64,000 nucleotides of DNA from Lytechinus variegatus (lineage: Eukaryota; Echinodermata; Echinoidea; Temnopleuroida; Toxopneustidae). The position numbers and the translations under genes were made by a program. Below the pieces are notes generated by a model. The model was not told where the DNA came from and did not search any database. It saw only the letters and a program-made list of their open reading frames with translations. Within the stretch, counting starts at the first letter, position 1. Every line of letters begins with the position of its first letter. The stretch is taken from positions 28,306,934 through 28,370,933 of the forward strand of contig NC_054743.1 of assembly GCF_018143015.1 (NCBI RefSeq), read 5' to 3'. Below, in pieces: positions 60,001 to 64,000 of the stretch.

Positions 60001-63000
60001 TGCAATCGGCGGGTAATTGCGAATACCAACACAACGATAATTGGAATGAAGACATAATGGAAAAGTTCACCCGCGCCTTTATAGGAATACAGTCTCCTCT
60101 TCCTTACCACTTTGAGCGTCTTTTTTTAAATCCAATTAAATTATGTTATTGTGATGAAAGAAGGGAATACAGTTGAATCGATAGTACAAAATTCGTGGTC
60201 TCTTTATGGAATTAGAAATCCCAATTTTTACTTTTTTACCTTTAAAATGGAATCAGTTTCATATATATTCTTGAAACTAATGAATTAATTACTTCTGAAA
60301 CCGAAAAGTCGGAGAAAAAAATACAAATTAGTCATTGCATATTAATAGCATAAATACTAAAAATAACGAACACATTTTGTGGTTGTATTGATGACAATTA
60401 TTGATGGCCAACTGTACTGGAAAACGCTATCCAATGCAATAATAACGGGTTGGCAAAACAATAGAAAAATAAATAGGTGGGTTAAGGGGGGGGGGGGGTT
60501 ATGGTACACTTCGATGAACAAATGGCTACGTTACATATACTGTGAATGCATTATGTCTTCAAACTGACGACAAAAATCAGTTCATAAATACCCTACTTGC
60601 GATGATATCTGTATAATTTCTTCCTGCTGTAAATATTGACAGACATTGGCACGGAAGGACATTTATAGGCCCTGTTCTTATTATATCAACCATGTCAACA
60701 GTAATGTTTTAACCCAATTACGTGACCAATACTCGCCCAAAGCTATAGTATATGTTTTAATGACTTTCTGCCATTTTATCATCCAAAATGGGATGTGCGT
60801 GGCCATGGACTTTGGAGTCGGATGTTTAGTGCGAATTATAAAAAAAACAACATTCTGGAAACAAACAGGAAAGCTCCAGGGGGAAACAAACAAACAACTT
60901 AGTAATATAGCCTTTCACTTCTCTCTTGTGACGTAAAAGTGATAACAAAACATCGCTTAAAAGAGGAAGAGGTTTGACGGGGTTTACCTATATGTCTAAA
61001 GGTTAGTTAGTCATCGATTGTGAGCCCCGTTTGAATTACTTCCGACTGTATGTGCCAATAAGTTCCGGTTCGCTTGCGTGACTTGATAACCCTGGAATTG
61101 GCGGAAATATTATGATATATGAAGAGAAGGTGATTTCACAGGACAGGGCGAGATGATTTCCTATATTTTTTAACGGGATGTTATGCAAATGAATTATCAA
61201 ATTTCACTTTCGGCGTACTATAGCCCGCGGGGTCAATAGCCGTTGATTGCGGTTCCCGTACTATTTGAAGTGGTGGTATTGGGCCAAAGTATGCATTTGT
61301 AGTGTGTACTATCAAACATGTCAAACGGAACTTGGTTGATAATGATTGCTTCGGAGAACATCCTTCATTATGACGTCATTTCTTTGAAGTGTTTGTGCAA
61401 AGTTTTCAAACACGAATCTGCCGAATCATTGGCTATTACCCCTTTTCTGTCAATAGTATCAATAGCACTGCTCCATTTTCCTTATAGAATTCATACAATG
61501 ATAAAAAAAATCAATATTACATTCTTGATATTTATTTGTCCATGTTGATTTTTTTTCTCAAACGAAATGGTAAAATGTCAATTTACTATTTCGAGCGGTT
61601 GTTTCCAGAATGGGTTCAGACCTTTTTAAATATCAAAGTTAAGACAAATATGTATTTACTTTGCATAAATACGATTAAAATTAAATGAAAACAAAATTAG
61701 AAAATAGAGAATTACCTTATACTTTTAGATCATGTCGGCCATGTAAATGCATAACATTTTCAGTCAATTTTATCTAACCACTATTTTTCATTATCTCCCT
61801 TTCTTTCTCATTTTTACTTCGATCAGGTCTTCGACAGCCGTCATCGGCTGGTCATGGGGTGCAACGATAACGCCGTGTCCACTGGCATGTCCGAGGTCGA
61901 CTACCAGAAGAAGTGCATCTACGAGGTCAAGGATCAAGACTCAGACCCAGCCAGCAAAGAACCGAGGTCGGTGACGTCACTGCCAGGCAATCTCAAATTC
62001 AAGTACAGGAATGAACAGGTGAGTTTGGCCTCGTCCTAGTAACGTGATTTCTGGTAGATTTGTGAAACTCGTTTGGACTCAAGTTTAAAAAGCATACATG
62101 GTCATTTTGTTTTTGTAAAAAAGTGGTTTATCTAGTCAAATAGTCAAATAAATATATATTTTATTTTTTACTGTTTAAGTAAATACTTAAATAAAATACG
62201 TGGCTAGCAAAGCAATATTATCACTTAAATGCACTATTTTACATGTTCTTTTTTCTGTGATTCTCCGAAGAGAATGCTGTTATCTTCACTATGGGGAATG
62301 GTTCTTTGAATGAACTTAAAATGTATGATTTTCTTGGAAGGTGACGATTACAGTGGAGCTTAACTATTAATCTTCTTCGTCCACTATATAGTGCCAAAAT
62401 AAGAAGTACATGTAGCTGGATATCATTTCATAGCTTCCCAATACAACACTATATATAAGAAAGATGCTAATTGATTAGATAGAAAAAGGGATACGAATAT
62501 TTTGAATCTTTGGCGCTACGTTCAGCATAAATCTAATTTTGAATGTCACCCCTTTCTCGTACTCCCCCCCTCTCTCTTCACGCCTTGCGTATGTTCATGC
62601 CTCTGTTATTTTCTCCACTCCCTTCCCCCCTTCTCAATCTCTCTTTTTTAATGAGGGCGCTATGTTCATTCCTGACTAAAATGTTCTCAAATTCTGTCTC
62701 ATCCATGCGCAGGTGGTCGGTGTGTTAGCAGACCAGTACATCCCGAAAGGTACACGGTTCGGACCCCTAGCTGGAAAGATTTACAGGGAAGAAGAGGTGC
62801 CGAGTGATGCAAACAAGAAATACTTTTGGAGGGTAAGTTATGGTGTCTGTATGCTCCCCTTCCTCCACGTTCTTCTAATTTTACTTATTATATCCTTTGT
62901 AAGGAATATGGCATGATTTCACTTTTCCTGTTTTCTGTAAATTTCGGAATCAACGGAAGAAACATTAAAGATATAGCAATTCTGGATTATATACGTGTAT

Positions 63001-64000
63001 ATCTTTATTTTTTTTTATAAAAAGCATCAACTGTGTAGTTATCATAGTTGAGAATGGGGATATCATTTTTATATATCTCTGATGCCTCATGTTATAATCA
63101 TTGATGTGATGAAGTTATATTCGTAGATGTCAATTTAATAAAGAAAGAATGGCTTTGTTTTAGAACGATTGTAGCAGGAAAATGTTTGAATTACATGACC
63201 TGTAGTTTATTTGTGAATACCACAGCCCCAGTTGATACTGTTCAATGCTTTAATTAATATGAATTTATCACCACATTACCAAAGTGATATTTATTTCTTA
63301 CGCTTTCTAGATCTACAATGTACAGAAGTTTGTCCACTATATTGATGGGTTCGACAAGAAGCGAAGCAACTGGATGCAGTACGTCAGCCCCGCCGGAGCT
63401 TCGGCGGAGCAGAACCTCGTGGCCTGCCAGTACAAGACAGATATCTTCTACTATACAACGAAGGCTGTAGAGCCCGGCCAGGAGTTGTTTGTGTGGTATT
63501 GCACTGAGTTTGCCCAGCGCCTTGAGAAACCCGTCGCATCCGCTCTTCGCGCCAGTCCAGTTGTGAAGAAAGGTAGGAAATTGGTCACTCATTTTTTATT
63601 ACCTTGTGGTTATATAACCAAAATCACATTGGCCATCATAGCTTGTCCTTTTTTTCAAAGCATACTTTCTTGTAATTGATTAAAATACTTAATTGGTTTA
63701 TGGGTTGTTGGAGGATAATTTGATGTGCAGGTTGAAGACAAATGTGACAAACAAATCAGTATTCTAAAAGTAATTAGTGTAAACCCGTTATGAGCACAAG
63801 ATGTATACATTTAGATAGCATTTTGCAATTTTTTAATAAAATAATATGTTCATCAATTTAAACCACTACTTTTTATAAAAATACATCAAATAATATTTCT
63901 GGTTGCTGTAACAACTCATTCTTGTATAATTATTTGATTGATCGGTATAAGAAATAAATAGGTTTAAGTAATGAATCATTTTATTCTTTATTTTCCAGAG
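56902..64000 (+). CDS. blimp1: Blimp1/PRDM1 transcriptional repressor, 5' part (truncated by window)
   Basis: Exons 56902-57018, 61827-62018, 62713-62832 and 63311-63572 give 230 codons in one frame, and the next exon starts at 63999. Residues from about 95 to 210 form the PR/SET domain, which closely resembles vertebrate PRDM1. The C2H2 zinc fingers that bind DNA in this family would lie in exons beyond the window and are not seen. Blimp1 is a nuclear sequence-specific repressor. In sea urchin embryos it acts in the endomesoderm gene network, driven by Tcf/beta-catenin and Otx and repressing itself. No stop, frameshift or missing splice site is seen, so the gene looks intact here. A related PRDM member is possible but the PR domain is closest in memory to PRDM1. 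Confidence 0.85.
57019..61826 (+). other. blimp1: Blimp1 intron 1
   Basis: This 4.8-kb intron is AT-rich with a G run near 59101-59110 and another near 60486-60498. Near 59806-59940 a 'gtcacacgagatgatcgcat' block may be one end of an old TIR element. The 60950-61300 part is less AT-rich and contains TTTCACTTTC (61202-61211, inverse GAAAGTGAAA, a PRDI/Blimp1-like core) and ATGCAAAT near 61184. No other exon is seen. Confidence 0.5.
61827..62018 (+). CDS. blimp1: Blimp1 coding exon 2
   Basis: Sixty-four codons lie between GATCAG and GTGAGT, both phase 0. The part YQKKCIYEVKDQ aligns with the PRDM1 pre-SET stretch, and SLPGNLKFKYRNEQ with the segment that leads into the SET domain. An internal ATG at 61854 could start a shorter product. 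Confidence 0.85.
62713..62832 (+). CDS. blimp1: Blimp1 coding exon 3 (start of PR/SET domain)
   Basis: Forty codons lie between GCGCAG and GTAAGT, both phase 0. YIPKGTRFGPLAGKIY and NKKYFWR are signature PRDM1 PR-domain stretches. PR domains of this type are divergent SET domains. In Blimp1 they act mainly as scaffolds for repressor partners rather than as proven methyltransferases. Confidence 0.92.
63311..63572 (+). CDS. blimp1: Blimp1 coding exon 4 (rest of PR/SET domain)
   Basis: Eighty-seven codons plus one base lie between TTCTAG and GTAGGA. IDGFDKKRSNWMQYVSPAG, EQNLVACQ and ELFVWYCTEFAQRL match the core and end of the PRDM1 PR domain. The leftover G fits the acceptor at 63997-63998, whose exon begins AG, giving Glu. 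Confidence 0.92.
63999..64000 (+). CDS. blimp1: First two bases of Blimp1 coding exon 5
   Basis: The window ends right after a T-rich tract and a TTTTCCAG acceptor, leaving AG of the next exon. Joined to the G left by exon 4 this starts a GAG codon. The exon itself is outside the window. Confidence 0.6.

Noticed and set aside
62019-62712. An extra exon in the CT-rich frame near 62543-62728
   Set aside because: The frame comes from a polypyrimidine stretch ahead of the exon-3 acceptor. The splice phases already join exons 2 and 3 directly.

Overview
The window reads as animal nuclear DNA, most likely from an echinoderm and probably a sea urchin. It is AT-rich, with spliced genes using GT-AG introns, many microsatellites and many short fold-back transposons. 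It also carries the SET-domain exons of Blimp1/PRDM1, whose diverged sequence would suit an echinoderm. The species call is an inference; no ribosomal or mitochondrial marker is present.

Only two protein-coding genes can be supported, both on the + strand. Gene 1 spans about 2.98-16.13 kb and is a FAM189/ENTREP-like tetraspan membrane protein. It has a TATA promoter at 2949, a probable non-coding first exon ending at 3417, and six coding exons (7115-7462, 7894-7953, 8927-9070, 9929-10066, 11528-11696, 13293-15934). They join without a frame break into about 1166 residues: four membrane helices, then a very long disordered tail rich in PPxY motifs. Gene 2 is blimp1 (PRDM1), entering at about 56.5 kb with a TATA promoter and a 39-codon first coding exon (56902-57018), then exons 61827-62018, 62713-62832 and 63311-63572. 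The next exon begins at 63999, so the zinc-finger part lies beyond the window.

Between them lie about 38-40 kb with no convincing coding sequence. This stretch holds TAG, AATA, GTAA, TTTA and ATG repeat arrays and many non-autonomous transposons. These include a pair of 603-bp elements bounded by TTAA, a 782-bp element with a TTATC target duplication, CACTG-type and TA-flanked fold-backs, a group with CCWGG target duplications, fold-backs made of 'attcgtctaat' units, a 610-bp CACAGTGTG-rich element and tRNA-like relics.

Several non-repeat segments look like regulatory DNA: a TATA/E-box promoter-like segment at 34.7 kb followed by splice-donor-ended GC-richer DNA, a Tcf/Lef-type WWCAAAG cluster at 45.93-46.16 kb, and a block at 52.88-52.98 kb pairing a perfect RFX X-box with a consensus Blimp1 site. 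These are candidates for blimp1 control, which in sea urchins is known to involve Tcf, Otx and auto-repression. Nothing here proves they act on this gene.
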